A DNA stretch of 54,999 nt from contig JAIETE010000299.1 of NCBI GenBank assembly GCA_019745505.1, forward strand, positions 1 to 54,999, read 5' to 3'. The notes below the pieces were generated by a model. The model was given only the letters and a program-made list of their open reading frames with translations, did no database searches and was not told where the DNA came from. Positions 43,303 through 51,746 of the stretch are shown here, piece after piece. The stretch comes from Candidatus Obscuribacterales bacterium (GTDB lineage Bacteria; Cyanobacteriota; Vampirovibrionia; Obscuribacterales; Obscuribacteraceae). A program made the translations under genes and the position numbers. Each line of letters opens with the position of its first letter. Positions within the stretch are counted from its first letter, which is position 1.

Positions 43303-44529
43303 TTACGGTTTTACAAAAGCGGAGAGTGCCTTGACGAAGCGCTCTATATCTTCTTCACCGAGCGAGTAGTGGCAGGAGATGCGAACACCGTGTCCAGGGG
43401 TAGGCAAAAGATAATCGGGCTGAATCCAGATTTTGTCCTGTTGCCAGAGCGCTTGCACCAGATCATCGACCAGCAAACGCGAAGGCTCGAAGTCAAATGC
43501 CAGCAGCGCTGTGAGTTCGTTGGCGGGCATAGAGTCCGGGTCGGGAAGCAAGAATTTCGGATTGAGTTTTTCCGCGATCAGCTTGCGGGCAAAGCGCATG
43601 AGTGAGATTTGACGAGCAGCGATATTTTGCTCGCCAAGCTGTTTTTGCAGCTTAAGGGCCGCCTGCAGCCCAAGAAATTTCACAGGGTCTTCGGTGCCGC
43701 GGCATTCGAATGCCCAAACAGGAGATGAGCTTGCTGCGCGCGTTTCAAAATACTTGTGACCAATCCAAACGGGTTTGAGCGCTTCGAGAATCTTTCGATC
43801 GAAATAAGCAAAACCGATTCCGTTTGGCGAGCCCAGCCATTTATGAGCGGAAGAAACCCATGAATGAAAGCGGGAGACATCAACCGGCCCTTGCCCCGGC
43901 GCGTGCGCACCATCGATGAGCAGCGGCATTCCTGCCAGATGGCACTCCGCTACGAGTGTATCGAGATTGGGTCTCCATCCGGTAAAACAATCAATTTCAC
44001 TGACAGCAACCAGTTTCGTCTTTGGTGTCACCAACTTTTCAATGCTCTGGCAATGATGATGGCTGCCCAAGTGGGGTTCGACTTTGTGCCTGCGCACGAC
44101 GATACCGCGCGTTTCTTCCAGGTGTCGAGCAATGGTGTTCAAGCAGCCATGCTCGTGATCGGTAGTGACGAGTTCATCGCCTTCCTCGAGCAAATAGGAC
44201 TGCAACATCAATTGCAATCCTTCAGTAGTGCTTTCGGTCAGCAGCAGCAAATCGCGCTCAACACCGAACATCTCTGCCGCCAGTGTACGAGCGTCTTCAC
44301 GCAGCTCGGTTTCGAAGAACGTAGTCAGCGTCGGGTTTTGATTGAGCTTTCGCCAACCTTCTTCCAGGGCGGCGACGACCGAAGCCGGCTTGCGACCGCA
44401 ACTTCCGGTGTTCAGATAGAGCGGAAACTTCGTGCTTCCGGGAGGACCGTATGGAAACTCGCTGGCAACCAGGGTTTTGTCCAATTCATTTATCGCCGGT
44501 TTTGTTAACAGAATCTCGTTTTTGTCCAC
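43303..44529 (-). CDS. Class-V PLP-dependent aminotransferase (isopenicillin-N epimerase-like)
   Basis: 408 residues from a GTG at 44529 with AAGG 9 nt upstream. Fold type I features: PLP-phosphate-binding LLTESTTEGLQLM, the conserved Asp and His in LIDGAHAPGQGPVD, and the Schiff-base Lys in VSSAHKWLGSPNGIGF. The N-terminal YLNTGSCGRKP is usual in the isopenicillin-N epimerase/EgtE subgroup. The mobile Cys loop of true cysteine desulfurases is not evident, so sulfur transfer is not claimed. Substrate unknown. Confidence 0.88.
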   Translation of the reverse strand: MDKNEILLTKPAINELDKTLVASEFPYGPPGSTKFPLYLNTGSCGRKPASVVAALEEGWRKLNQNPTLTTFFETELREDARTLAAEMFGVERDLLLLTESTTEGLQLMLQSYLLEEGDELVTTDHEHGCLNTIARHLEETRGIVVRRHKVEPHLGSHHHCQSIEKLVTPKTKLVAVSEIDCFTGWRPNLDTLVAECHLAGMPLLIDGAHAPGQGPVDVSRFHSWVSSAHKWLGSPNGIGFAYFDRKILEALKPVWIGHKYFETRAASSSPVWAFECRGTEDPVKFLGLQAALKLQKQLGEQNIAARQISLMRFARKLIAEKLNPKFLLPDPDSMPANELTALLAFDFEPSRLLVDDLVQALWQQDKIWIQPDYLLPTPGHGVRISCHYSLGEEDIERFVKALSAFVKP

Positions 44530-44670
44530 GATTTATCGCCTTTTTACCGGTTTTGCTCCGGATGAAATAAAGATTTCAACAAGAATGCGGGAAATACGCT
44601 ACATGCGCTTGTCACCTGTGTTTTTTTGCATACAATACAGTGCAAGACGTGTTCATTTTCAGGTGTGACT

Positions 44671-44778
44671 ATGTTAGCCGACGGCGAACCAGCATTCATA
44701 GGTCTATTTGTAATCTTTGCCATTATGGTTTTCCTGGGCATCGGCGCAAACATGGGTTGGCTTGGCGTGGTGTACTAA
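44671..44778 (+). CDS. 35-residue single-span membrane protein
   Basis: ATG at 44671 to TAA at 44778, with AGGTG 5 nt upstream. The peptide is a polar start (MLADGEPAF), one hydrophobic helix (IGLFVIFAIMVFLGIGANMG) and WLGVVY. The clean helix, ribosome-binding site and fit in the gap before the lipoprotein gene (38 bp) support a real gene. Function unknown. Confidence 0.6.
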   Translation: MLADGEPAFIGLFVIFAIMVFLGIGANMGWLGVVY

Positions 44779-44816
44779 ATCGAAGTATCGGTAATTTGCC
44801 CGCCCCATAGAGCGTC

Positions 44817-45257
44817 ATGTACTCCGGATCCAAACAGGCAGAAAGAAAGCTCTCGAAGAGGCTTTCATTTGTGTTGTCTTCATTCCTGGCGATCGCCTGC
44901 ATGCTCTGCGGCGCCACCTTGTTGACGAGTTGCGGCGGCGAAATGGGCACCGACGCAGAATTGTCGAAGAATGTCTACATGGAGCTGGTCGACTGGCATA
45001 TATCCGGGCTGTGGGTAATCAATTGTCCGGTCGCCTGGATTCGCGTGATGAATTACAACCACGTGCCGGTGAAGAATCCGAAGATCAGCTATGCGACTTA
45101 CGATTTTGAAGGAAAGCTGCTCAACCACGGCACTTACACGATGGAAGGCGAAGTACCTGCCGGGCAGGTGAAGAACTTTATCGAGCAGTATTTGGGTCTC
45201 GTCGACCTTCACAGCGACAAGCTTGCGGTAAAGCCAATCGGTGTAGAACGAGAATAA
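44817..45257 (+). CDS. Small lipoprotein of unknown function
   Basis: 146 residues. Basic N-terminus (KQAERKLSKR), hydrophobic helix, lipobox LLTSC followed by GGEMGTDAELS. The mature domain of about 105 residues has alternating beta-type segments (VAWIRVMNYNHVPVKNPKIS, YDFEGKLLNHGTYTM) reminiscent of small Ig-like folds that compare substituent groups. Anchored to a membrane by lipid. Followed by a strong terminator. Confidence 0.8.
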   Translation: MYSGSKQAERKLSKRLSFVLSSFLAIACMLCGATLLTSCGGEMGTDAELSKNVYMELVDWHISGLWVINCPVAWIRVMNYNHVPVKNPKISYATYDFEGKLLNHGTYTMEGEVPAGQVKNFIEQYLGLVDLHSDKLAVKPIGVERE

Positions 45258-45284
45258 GCCGGCGGGGCTGCTCTCGAGCATGAA

Positions 45285-45309
45285 AAAAGGCGCACATCAT
45301 GCGCCTTTT
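45285..45309. terminator. Bidirectional intrinsic terminator
   Basis: AAAAGGCGCA, 5-nt loop CATCA, TGCGCCTTTT: a 10-bp stem with T-run or A-run at both sides, between a rightward lipoprotein gene and a leftward small membrane-protein gene. Confidence 0.85.
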
Positions 45310-45371
45310 CAAAACCTCGGCAGGCAAACTTCTTTTGCTCTCGAACGATTGCTCGTAACTCGCTCAACAGC

Positions 45372-45545
45372 CTAATACTGCTTGTACTCTTTGTTGAAGA
45401 AAGAACTCTTCAGCACGAAATAGGTAATGGTTCCGTACAGCAGGAGCAGAACCACGAACATAAGGAATGGAATCTTCTCGTAGATCTTGGCGAACGGTCT
45501 GGCGATAAAGTCGATTAAGAACAGTCCACATGCTGCGCCTGGCAT
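45372..45545 (-). CDS. 57-residue single-span membrane protein
   Basis: ATG at 45545 with GGAG 8 nt upstream, TAG at 45372. Sequence: MPGAACGLFLIDFIARPFAK, a cytoplasmic-type linker, then one helix (IPFLMFVVLLLLYGTITYFV) and a Lys/Tyr tail. The overlapping minus-strand frame at 45364-45567 is Arg-rich and looks like a shadow. Just inside the bidirectional terminator. Function unknown. Confidence 0.7.
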   Translation of the reverse strand: MPGAACGLFLIDFIARPFAKIYEKIPFLMFVVLLLLYGTITYFVLKSSFFNKEYKQY

Positions 45546-45740
45546 TTCTCGGGCTCCATCTTGACATTGCCTCAGATTATAAGCACTGCAACGGTTAAGA
45601 AGAAGTGAAAACCGCTCAGGTTGGGCTTATTATTCTGTAATACAGTCAAGAGGTGCCGGACGGATATACCGAATCCGCCTGTTCATGCTTGTTTTAAAAG
45701 ACGTTAGATAAGCGACCGAAAGGCGCCTGTGATCAAATTC

Positions 45741-45932
45741 TTAGTTACGCCAGTACGTGAAGTATCTCTTCCAGTGGTCGACAAGGAAGGGCGCGAGAAG
45801 TTCGGGGCACAAGACGCAGAGCACGCAAATGACCAAGGAGAGCGTCAAACCGAGGGAAAATACCCAGATCATGATTTTCGAAAAACTCCAACTGTCTCGA
45901 AACTTACTACCAGTCAATTCGACGAACATCAT
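45741..45932 (-). CDS. Possible small membrane protein
   Basis: 63 residues. A hydrophobic segment (IMIWVFSLGLTLSLVICVLCVLCPELLAPF) with four Cys or so, then HWKRYFTYWRN. Composition suggests one or two membrane spans. GGGGCG lies 5 nt before the ATG pair at 45932/45929. A plus-strand frame of 136 codons (45729-46139) covers the same DNA and looks less like a protein. Moderate doubt remains on which is real. Confidence 0.45.
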   Translation of the reverse strand: MMFVELTGSKFRDSWSFSKIMIWVFSLGLTLSLVICVLCVLCPELLAPFLVDHWKRYFTYWRN

Positions 45933-46362
45933 CGTTTCGCCCCGTTTAAGGACTGGTTAAGGAAAAAGTTTATTGAGTTTAATGAAACCTGTCTAGTCTG
46001 TTTCCAGAAGGTCAAATTGGGGCCACGACCGGCTTTCCCGTGGCTTGAAACCCTCATGCAAGGCGGGCTCGATCGCTTGGAAACACGCGTGAGCGATATG
46101 GAAGTCGGCCGAAAACTTTCTGCGAAAACGCTGATTTAATCAACGTTTCCGAAACAAAGTGGCTTGCTGAGCGACCCAGGAAACGCTAATGGGCGCCAAA
46201 CCAGTTGCCGAAGAGCCCATTTTCGGCGGTTCCACCCAAAACCGTTTTGCATTCCCGGGTTACCGGCGAGGTCGACTATTCAAGGAAAAGAAAAGGGGCC
46301 GAACTTACGCTCAACCCCTGTTCAAATTTTGCTCTCAGGCGCCGGGAAAGGCTCGCCCGTCT
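45933..46362. other. Gene-poor stretch
   Basis: No convincing gene. It contains the end of an unlikely plus-strand frame and the weak terminator at 46294-46319. Confidence 0.45.
46294..46319 (-). terminator. Weak terminator of the DUF4384 operon
   Basis: AGGGG and CCCCT separated by 16 nt; leftward it is followed by TTTCTTTTCC. The stem is short, but the U-tract and position, about 45 bp past the stop at 46363, fit the end of the operon. Confidence 0.5.
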
Positions 46363-47295
46363 TTAGTTATGGTCGAGCGCTACATCGACCTGCAAGGCAC
46401 CGGTTCCCTGGAATACAACCGTCGTAACCGAAGGATCGCCTTCCACGTCCATAGAGATGCGGGTTTTGAGCAAGTCTTTGGAGACGAACTTCTCTGCGAT
46501 GAGATTACCGGAGCCACGATGCTTGGTAGAGCTGGAGCGGTGAGCCACAGTCGTGGTCGCCGGCTTTTCTCTCTCTTCTTTGACCACCGGCTTCTTAGCC
46601 AGGGCGGTCTTCTTCACTGCCGGCTTCTTGGCGCCTGATGAAGACTGAATCGCAAAATCGCTTTTCTTCTCCGGAATAGAAGCGGCAATCAACTCCTCTT
46701 TCTCGCCGATCGGTCTGCCATGCGGAACGCCGTATGAGACATAGACTTTGGTCGGAATCAAATCCTTGCTTCCACCTTCAGCAGACGCAATCATGACCGG
46801 AGCGCTCTGCTCGTTGAGATAAGCGGTTGCATTGATCGGAGCGCGGGAAACGACCAGTGAAAGCTGCTCCGTGCCCGGGTTTTCGTCGAATTGCAGGTAA
46901 GTGCCGTCGCCTGGAATCATGACGTCACGTCCATGTGCGACACGATTGTCTTCATGCATACGCTCGTTAGGGAAGAGCACAGCGCGCTCACCGCGGCTGC
47001 CGTTCTTCAAAAGGACGTAGGCATAGCCATCGATATTAGGTATGACGTGAAAGCGCACTTGATCGCCGGTCTTAAACGGGTACTTGTTGCTGACTTTCAT
47101 GTGCTCGGACCCGCGCTTCAGCTCGATCCAATACTGGACGCCAGTATTCGATTCGTCTTTCTGGTTGTTCAGCTGGGTGCGGAAAAGATCTTTCGGCCCC
47201 GGAACGGAATTGTTAGCCGGCCCCGCCGAAAACGCCGGCAAAGCCGCCGTTATTAAGGCACAGAGTGCCACTGGAAGGGTTTTACGGAAATTCAT
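46363..47295 (-). CDS. Secreted DUF4384-type protein
   Basis: 310 residues from the ATG at 47295, with GGAGG 7 nt upstream. Signal peptide about 1-24 (TLPVALCALITAALPAFSAG). Residues about 50-165 match the DUF4384 pattern: VQYWIELKRGSEHMKVS, FKTGDQVRFHVIPNIDGYAY, AVLFPNERMHEDNRV, LSLVVSRAPI. This domain is often linked with envelope proteases and kinases. The C-terminus is Lys/Ala-rich, low complexity, with KKPAVKKTALAKKPVVKEE. Second gene of an operon with the larger DUF4384 protein (39 bp gap). Confidence 0.82.
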   Translation of the reverse strand: MNFRKTLPVALCALITAALPAFSAGPANNSVPGPKDLFRTQLNNQKDESNTGVQYWIELKRGSEHMKVSNKYPFKTGDQVRFHVIPNIDGYAYVLLKNGSRGERAVLFPNERMHEDNRVAHGRDVMIPGDGTYLQFDENPGTEQLSLVVSRAPINATAYLNEQSAPVMIASAEGGSKDLIPTKVYVSYGVPHGRPIGEKEELIAASIPEKKSDFAIQSSSGAKKPAVKKTALAKKPVVKEEREKPATTTVAHRSSSTKHRGSGNLIAEKFVSKDLLKTRISMDVEGDPSVTTVVFQGTGALQVDVALDHN

Positions 47296-47334
47296 TACTA
47301 ATCCTCCATCTGCTTTCATTCTTGCACAAGCAAT

Positions 47335-49683
47335 CTATTTATGTAGGACTGCTAGTCGGGTCAGAAATACCTTGCTGCGCGGGCGGTCCTTAAGTGCTGT
47401 TGTACTTGAACTTCTCTTCTCTACGGAGAGCAACCCCGGTTTTAGGAGGTCCGCTTCAATTTCTATTCCAGAACTTGGTTCGTGCTGCTTCAAAAACTCC
47501 AAAGCCTTGGCGTAGAAGGCATTCGTGGCTTCCTGGTCTCCATAAATCGCAAATGGCGTATGCGAAGAGACGGCGATGAAGTTTTCAGCTCCGGAGGGGT
47601 CGCCCAGGGCGTAGCAGTCGTGAAGGACGTTTTGTTGTTGCTTAACCTGTATGTTGGCAAAACTCGTCTCGAGGTTGGAAGGGCAGGTGAAATAGTCTCC
47701 AGCCGACAGGGAGTACTCCTCGGCGTGCTTGCGCTTCGGCTCAAGCGCCTGGGACGGCGCCGGGGCACCTTTAGCGACAACCGGTTTGAGGTCTTTGGCG
47801 CCGGCATCGCCCTTCGAGTTGGCATCCGCCTGCGCGGTCGAGTCAGACTTGGCACCATCTTTCGCCGCTTTGGCTGCGGCATTTGCGGCTTCTTCCTTGG
47901 AAATATCTTCTTGTGAAGGCGGGAAAAGCGTGTCTATATCACCGCCGGAGCTGGATTGATGGAAAACATAGATATAGGAAGGCTCCTCTACATTGACCTT
48001 CATGTAGAAATTGGTGCCGTTGCGCAGCGTAGCGCCCGGCTGATAGCGCTGGAAGACGTTCTCCTTGCCGCGCCTGGGGTCGTTAAACTTTCCTTCGAGC
48101 GTCACCCACGGGATTTCCGGCTTCATGACATATTCCGGCGGCAAAATATTCGGCTGCGGCGCGCGCGCCAAGACCATCAAAGTACCGGCGCCGATGCCGA
48201 GCATCAGTAAGACCATAATCAGCGTACTGTTCACAAATGCTGCCTTTCGAGGCTTGTACTCGATATCGGAAATCAATTTCTGACCGCAGGTTTTGCAAAA
48301 CCGCGAGGACTCCAAGTGCGACGCTCCGCACTTAGAGCAGTTTACACGAGCCACCTCCGAACAGCCTGCTTTCGGCACAGGCGCGCCCGGCGCAGGCTTG
48401 GGAATATCGATCGCACTCTGGCTCAGTTTGCGAGCCAGGGGCGCCTCACCACCTTGTACGAGGCATTGCAGGATAACGTCGACCCAGAGCATCTGCTGCA
48501 ATTTCGTGCCGTCGCTGGTGTCCGGCTCCGGCGGCAGAGAGCCGCAATGCATACCAATTACATTGCCGTCCTTGAACATCGGACAGCCGGCAGACTCGGG
48601 CGAAAGCACGAGGTTGTGCACGAGGTGATTCGGGTCAGCCTCGCGAAGACTGCCTAGCAGGCTGCCTTTGCGCACGTAGGGTCGTCCCTCTAGAGGATCG
48701 ACTGTAAGACTTTCTATCTCGTCATAGGGCTTCAACTGTACCTGAACCGCCACCGGTATTGGCGCGGCATTGCGGTTGTAGTCGCGCTTGACTGGGGGCT
48801 GATCATGTATCTGACCGGATTGCCTGAGTTCGGACAGAGTCTGGTAGACCGCGTAGTCGTCCAGTCCAGAGAGGCGCCAGAGCTCATTGGCCGGCGTAAT
48901 TCCATCGAGCACAGGCCACAGCAATTTTGCTCGGTCCAGCGCATCACCAGTCATTCGGCTCGTATTCAGCTCGGGTGAAACCCGCAGCCACAGGGTATCG
49001 GCACCACCAAGCTCTTGCTGCATTTTCGGCAATTCATCGTAGCGGCGATGAGATTCGATCAGCAGCATATCGGCGGGACGATGAATTGGACGGCGTGAAA
49101 GCCAGTCGGGCTGCTTGGCGGAGCGGAAATGGAAATTGCCGTCCAGCCTGGACTCAAAAATCTGGTAAAGAGCATACTCGTTGAGAAGCCCGCCATATTG
49201 GGCATGCAGAACCTTGCCATCCTGGCAAAAGATGCGAGCGATTGTACGGTTGCGATCGTCCGTAATCAACAAGATGCCCTCTTTACGGGCATTTGTGATG
49301 GTTTGCAAAACCATCGCCAGGTCGAGTTCCGCCAGCGAACCACCCATGCCCTGCTCCAGAGAAGCTTGTGGAACGCTGTTCTTCTGTATCAGCTTGGCGA
49401 TGGTGTCGATGGCCAGATCGGGCAAAGTCGGGCGGGTGACTAGTACTACTGCATTGTTCTTCTGGAGAGACACCTGCGGCAGGTAGTCTGTCATGGCTTG
49501 CGTAGCCATTTGCGTTGTTGAAGAACGGCTAAAACGCGGATGGAAAAGCGCCTTAGAAACCCCCCGCTCCTCGCCCGAGCAAGGAAAGCGAATTTTCAAC
49601 GCCTCGAGGTGATCGGCGAAAAGGATGATGGAATGTGCGGTTGTGGCGACTTTGTCTTGATCGATGAGCCAGCAAGTAGCCAA
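47335..49683 (-). CDS. Multidomain membrane protein: degenerate protease fold, DUF4388-like insert, zinc ribbon, DUF4384
   Basis: At least 782 residues. The TTG at 49683 is the first standard start, but the frame is open to a stop at 49783-49785 and the extra codons read SVGVIIDRTSSNDEVL, which continue a trypsin-like first strand; a CTG at 49764 preceded by GAGAGG is a possible true start. Order: TCWLIDQDKVATTAHS (trypsin-like His), NNAVVLVT in the place of the catalytic Asp strand, a DUF4388-like insert (LAELDLAMVLQTITNARKEG), then SPESAGCPMFKDGNVIGMHC, the strand that normally carries GNSGGP, with the Ser position apparently Ala. A zinc ribbon (NCSKCGASHLESSRFCKTCG), a membrane helix (LIMVLLMLGIGAGTLMVL) and a DUF4384 domain follow. 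Confidence 0.8.
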   Translation of the reverse strand: MATCWLIDQDKVATTAHSIILFADHLEALKIRFPCSGEERGVSKALFHPRFSRSSTTQMATQAMTDYLPQVSLQKNNAVVLVTRPTLPDLAIDTIAKLIQKNSVPQASLEQGMGGSLAELDLAMVLQTITNARKEGILLITDDRNRTIARIFCQDGKVLHAQYGGLLNEYALYQIFESRLDGNFHFRSAKQPDWLSRRPIHRPADMLLIESHRRYDELPKMQQELGGADTLWLRVSPELNTSRMTGDALDRAKLLWPVLDGITPANELWRLSGLDDYAVYQTLSELRQSGQIHDQPPVKRDYNRNAAPIPVAVQVQLKPYDEIESLTVDPLEGRPYVRKGSLLGSLREADPNHLVHNLVLSPESAGCPMFKDGNVIGMHCGSLPPEPDTSDGTKLQQMLWVDVILQCLVQGGEAPLARKLSQSAIDIPKPAPGAPVPKAGCSEVARVNCSKCGASHLESSRFCKTCGQKLISDIEYKPRKAAFVNSTLIMVLLMLGIGAGTLMVLARAPQPNILPPEYVMKPEIPWVTLEGKFNDPRRGKENVFQRYQPGATLRNGTNFYMKVNVEEPSYIYVFHQSSSGGDIDTLFPPSQEDISKEEAANAAAKAAKDGAKSDSTAQADANSKGDAGAKDLKPVVAKGAPAPSQALEPKRKHAEEYSLSAGDYFTCPSNLETSFANIQVKQQQNVLHDCYALGDPSGAENFIAVSSHTPFAIYGDQEATNAFYAKALEFLKQHEPSSGIEIEADLLKPGLLSVEKRSSSTTALKDRPRSKVFLTRLAVLHK

Positions 49684-50183
49684 AACTTCGTCGTTAGACG
49701 ATGTGCGGTCGATGATTACCCCAACCGACCCGGCATATTGCCTGGCTTCAATCCTGCTAGTCAGACTGTTAGCCTCTCGACGTCAAGCTCCGAAAAATCG
49801 GTCCTGTGCCCCCACTCCGGCGGCTGGCCGGACTTAGTCGGCGGCAGCCTCCGTATACAGTATAGAAGCCCTTATCTATATTGGGGGGTTGTCGGGCGCA
49901 AATTCGTGGCGGTTCCCGAAAAGCCAAGTGCGATAAAGGTCTTGGGGCTGCGTTAAAGCCCAGCTGGTTTGCTCTGGCGGAACTTCAATGCCGCCCAGGC
50001 GTCGTTAAGAAGTCCATCCAGCCCGCAGCAAAATGGACGCTTTGTGGCAAAACCCTGATACTGTCTTGCTTTACAGCCAGATGTTTCGAGAGATTAAGGG
50101 CTTGCGTTATAATGAACGTCCGCAGCAGCCGAGACCGCAGGTATATCTGGTAACCTAATGTCTCTCACGCGATGCGGATTCGG
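49684..50183. other. Divergent region between protease-like gene and tRNAs
   Basis: The first 100 bp probably encode the true N-terminus of the leftward gene. The rest has no good gene. It holds the tRNA promoter near 50108. Confidence 0.5.
50108..50113 (+). promoter_or_regulatory. -10 box of the tRNA operon
   Basis: A perfect TATAAT, 70 bp upstream of tRNA-Arg. The -35 at 17 bp (TTCGAG) is poor. Confidence 0.55.
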
Positions 50184-50256
50184 GCGCTCGTAGCTCAGTG
50201 GATAGAGCCCCCGCCTTCTAAGCGGGTTGTCGTTGGTTCGAATCCAACCGAGCGCG
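50184..50256 (+). tRNA. tRNA-Arg (anticodon TCT)
   Basis: Acceptor GCGCTCG pairs with CGAGCGC; D-arm TAGCTCAGTGGATAGAGC; anticodon stem CCCGC/GCGGG around loop CTTCTAA with anticodon TCT at 50217-50219; T-loop GGTTCGAATCC. Reads AGA codons. CCA is not encoded. Confidence 0.97.
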
Positions 50257-50273
50257 AATTTTTCCCATCGCAA

Positions 50274-50348
50274 GGGTCATTAGCTCAACGGCAGAGCAGT
50301 TGCCTCTTAAGCAATTGGTTCCAGGTTCGAATCCCGGATGACCCACCA
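50274..50348 (+). tRNA. tRNA-Lys (anticodon CTT)
   Basis: Acceptor GGGTCAT pairs with ATGACCC; D-arm TAGCTCAACGGCAGAGC; anticodon stem GTTGC/GCAAT around CTCTTAA, anticodon CTT at 50306-50308; T-loop GGTTCGAATCC. Discriminator A at 50345 and an encoded CCA to 50348. Seventeen bp after tRNA-Arg, so cotranscribed. Confidence 0.97.
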
Positions 50349-50354
50349 CTTTCG

Positions 50355-50384
50355 AAGAGCATCTCTAACGAGATGCTCTTTTTG
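50355..50384 (+). terminator. Intrinsic terminator of the tRNA operon
   Basis: AAGAGCATCTC, TAAC loop, GAGATGCTCTT, then TTTTG: an 11-bp stem and U-tract 7 bp after tRNA-Lys. Confidence 0.93.
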
Positions 50385-50624
50385 TTTGGCAAATTCAGTC
50401 AAAAGTGAATGCTCCGTTAACTTTGGACGGGATGTCAAGAGATAGCCGTATGATGGCATCCTAAACGCCTACGTCCCTACCAAAATCGCAAAATCGGCTT
50501 TAAAAACCTGGAAAGGTTTGCAGAAAGCCGGCATCCGACTGCGTTTTTGCAAAAACATGAAAGCCGTTGCACACCTGCCGGCAGTAGTTGAGCCAAAGCC
50601 GTAGAGCGCGTCGAGGTAATAAAG

Positions 50625-51746
50625 ATGAACATCCAACCGACATTTGGCGCCCATGGCTTTAATCAATCGCAAAACAGCTTCGACCCTGGACTCCACTCAT
50701 ACTCGAATTCGATGGCAACCCTCAGTTCAAAAACATCGAATCTAGTAGGCGCTCCCGAAGGACGGACATCCCATGGTTCATTGCCCGCGCTAAACGGAGT
50801 TTCTGTACACCAACTGGACAGAGACTCACACCATAGATGGTGGCAAGTCAAAAATTTTTTCAGTTTGAATCAGAAGCGAGATCAGAGCAATTTTAGAAAT
50901 CAGGGACTTACAACCTCCTTTCTTTTCCTGATGACCTGCCCGCTGCATCTCGCCATTATGATCGGCACCGTGCTTCCCACTGTAGTTGCACAACATAAGG
51001 AGTTGGACCTTATCAAACTGATTCTACTTACAGTGGTTGCCTGGGCGATTATGGCCAACGCCTTCCTGGCGGTTTTTCGCAGACACCAGAGAATTGTGCA
51101 TCAAGTCATAGCCACTGACGAGGGGCTGGAAGTCAGCTCTCCTTTTTTCAGCAGAAAAATTCGCTGGGGTGAAATCCGCGATGCATTTGAAGTGGGCAAT
51201 CCCGAAAGCGGCTACGATATGCTGCAAATCGACTACACAGGCGGAGAATCGATCTTTCTGTCAAAGAAGCTCTCGAATAGCAACCAACTTTTCGCTCTTA
51301 TTGAAAACAGGCTGAAGTGGACGCCGCGAATGACTTTCCAACTCAACCACAGGCTGAGTGACGAACTCTTTGACCTGTGTTCGCTCAGCATGACAGCGAG
51401 TGTCGTTGCGCTTCTCTTCACTCTTGCAAGCCCACAGACAATGCCGAGAATTGATACGATTTCAATTCTTCTTATTTTTGCTGTGCTGGTCGGTGCATCC
51501 AAATGGTTTTTCCATAACAAGACAGCGCAACTTATCAGGATTGGAAAATCCGAGATTTATATTCAAACGCGAAATCAGAGCAAGCTTCTAAATTGGGACC
51601 AGCTCAAGGAAATCAAGCCAATACCTTTATTGGGATTGAATTTGCTGAAAACTCGCAATGAGTGGTTTAACCTCGGTTTCACAAGTAAAGACAAAGAGAC
51701 TATTTTAGTAATCGAAGACAAGCGCAGAATCTCTTCGGAACGCTAG
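50625..51746 (+). CDS. Four-span membrane protein with PH-like cytoplasmic loop
   Basis: 373 residues. GAGG lies 8 nt before the ATG. The first 95 residues are polar and disordered. Helix pairs lie at about 100-145 (LFLMTCPLHLAIMIGTVLPT, LILLTVVAWAIMANAFLAVF) and about 250-295 (MTASVVALLFTLASP, ISILLIFAVLVGASKWFF). Between and after them, beta-rich segments (HQVIATDEGLEVSSPFFSRK, IRWGEIRDAFEV; SEIYIQTRNQSKLLNWDQLK) look like bacterial PH-type modules, each with the usual W...I/L turn. Function unknown. Confidence 0.8.
   Translation: MNIQPTFGAHGFNQSQNSFDPGLHSYSNSMATLSSKTSNLVGAPEGRTSHGSLPALNGVSVHQLDRDSHHRWWQVKNFFSLNQKRDQSNFRNQGLTTSFLFLMTCPLHLAIMIGTVLPTVVAQHKELDLIKLILLTVVAWAIMANAFLAVFRRHQRIVHQVIATDEGLEVSSPFFSRKIRWGEIRDAFEVGNPESGYDMLQIDYTGGESIFLSKKLSNSNQLFALIENRLKWTPRMTFQLNHRLSDELFDLCSLSMTASVVALLFTLASPQTMPRIDTISILLIFAVLVGASKWFFHNKTAQLIRIGKSEIYIQTRNQSKLLNWDQLKEIKPIPLLGLNLLKTRNEWFNLGFTSKDKETILVIEDKRRISSER

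Noticed and set aside
45364-45567. 67-codon minus-strand frame
   Set aside because: Arg-rich shadow of the 57-residue membrane protein in the neighbouring frame, which has the better start site.
45729-46139. 136-codon plus-strand frame
   Set aside because: GTG start without ribosome-binding site and no hydrophobic or domain pattern; the minus-strand membrane-protein frame over the same DNA looks more real, though neither is certain.
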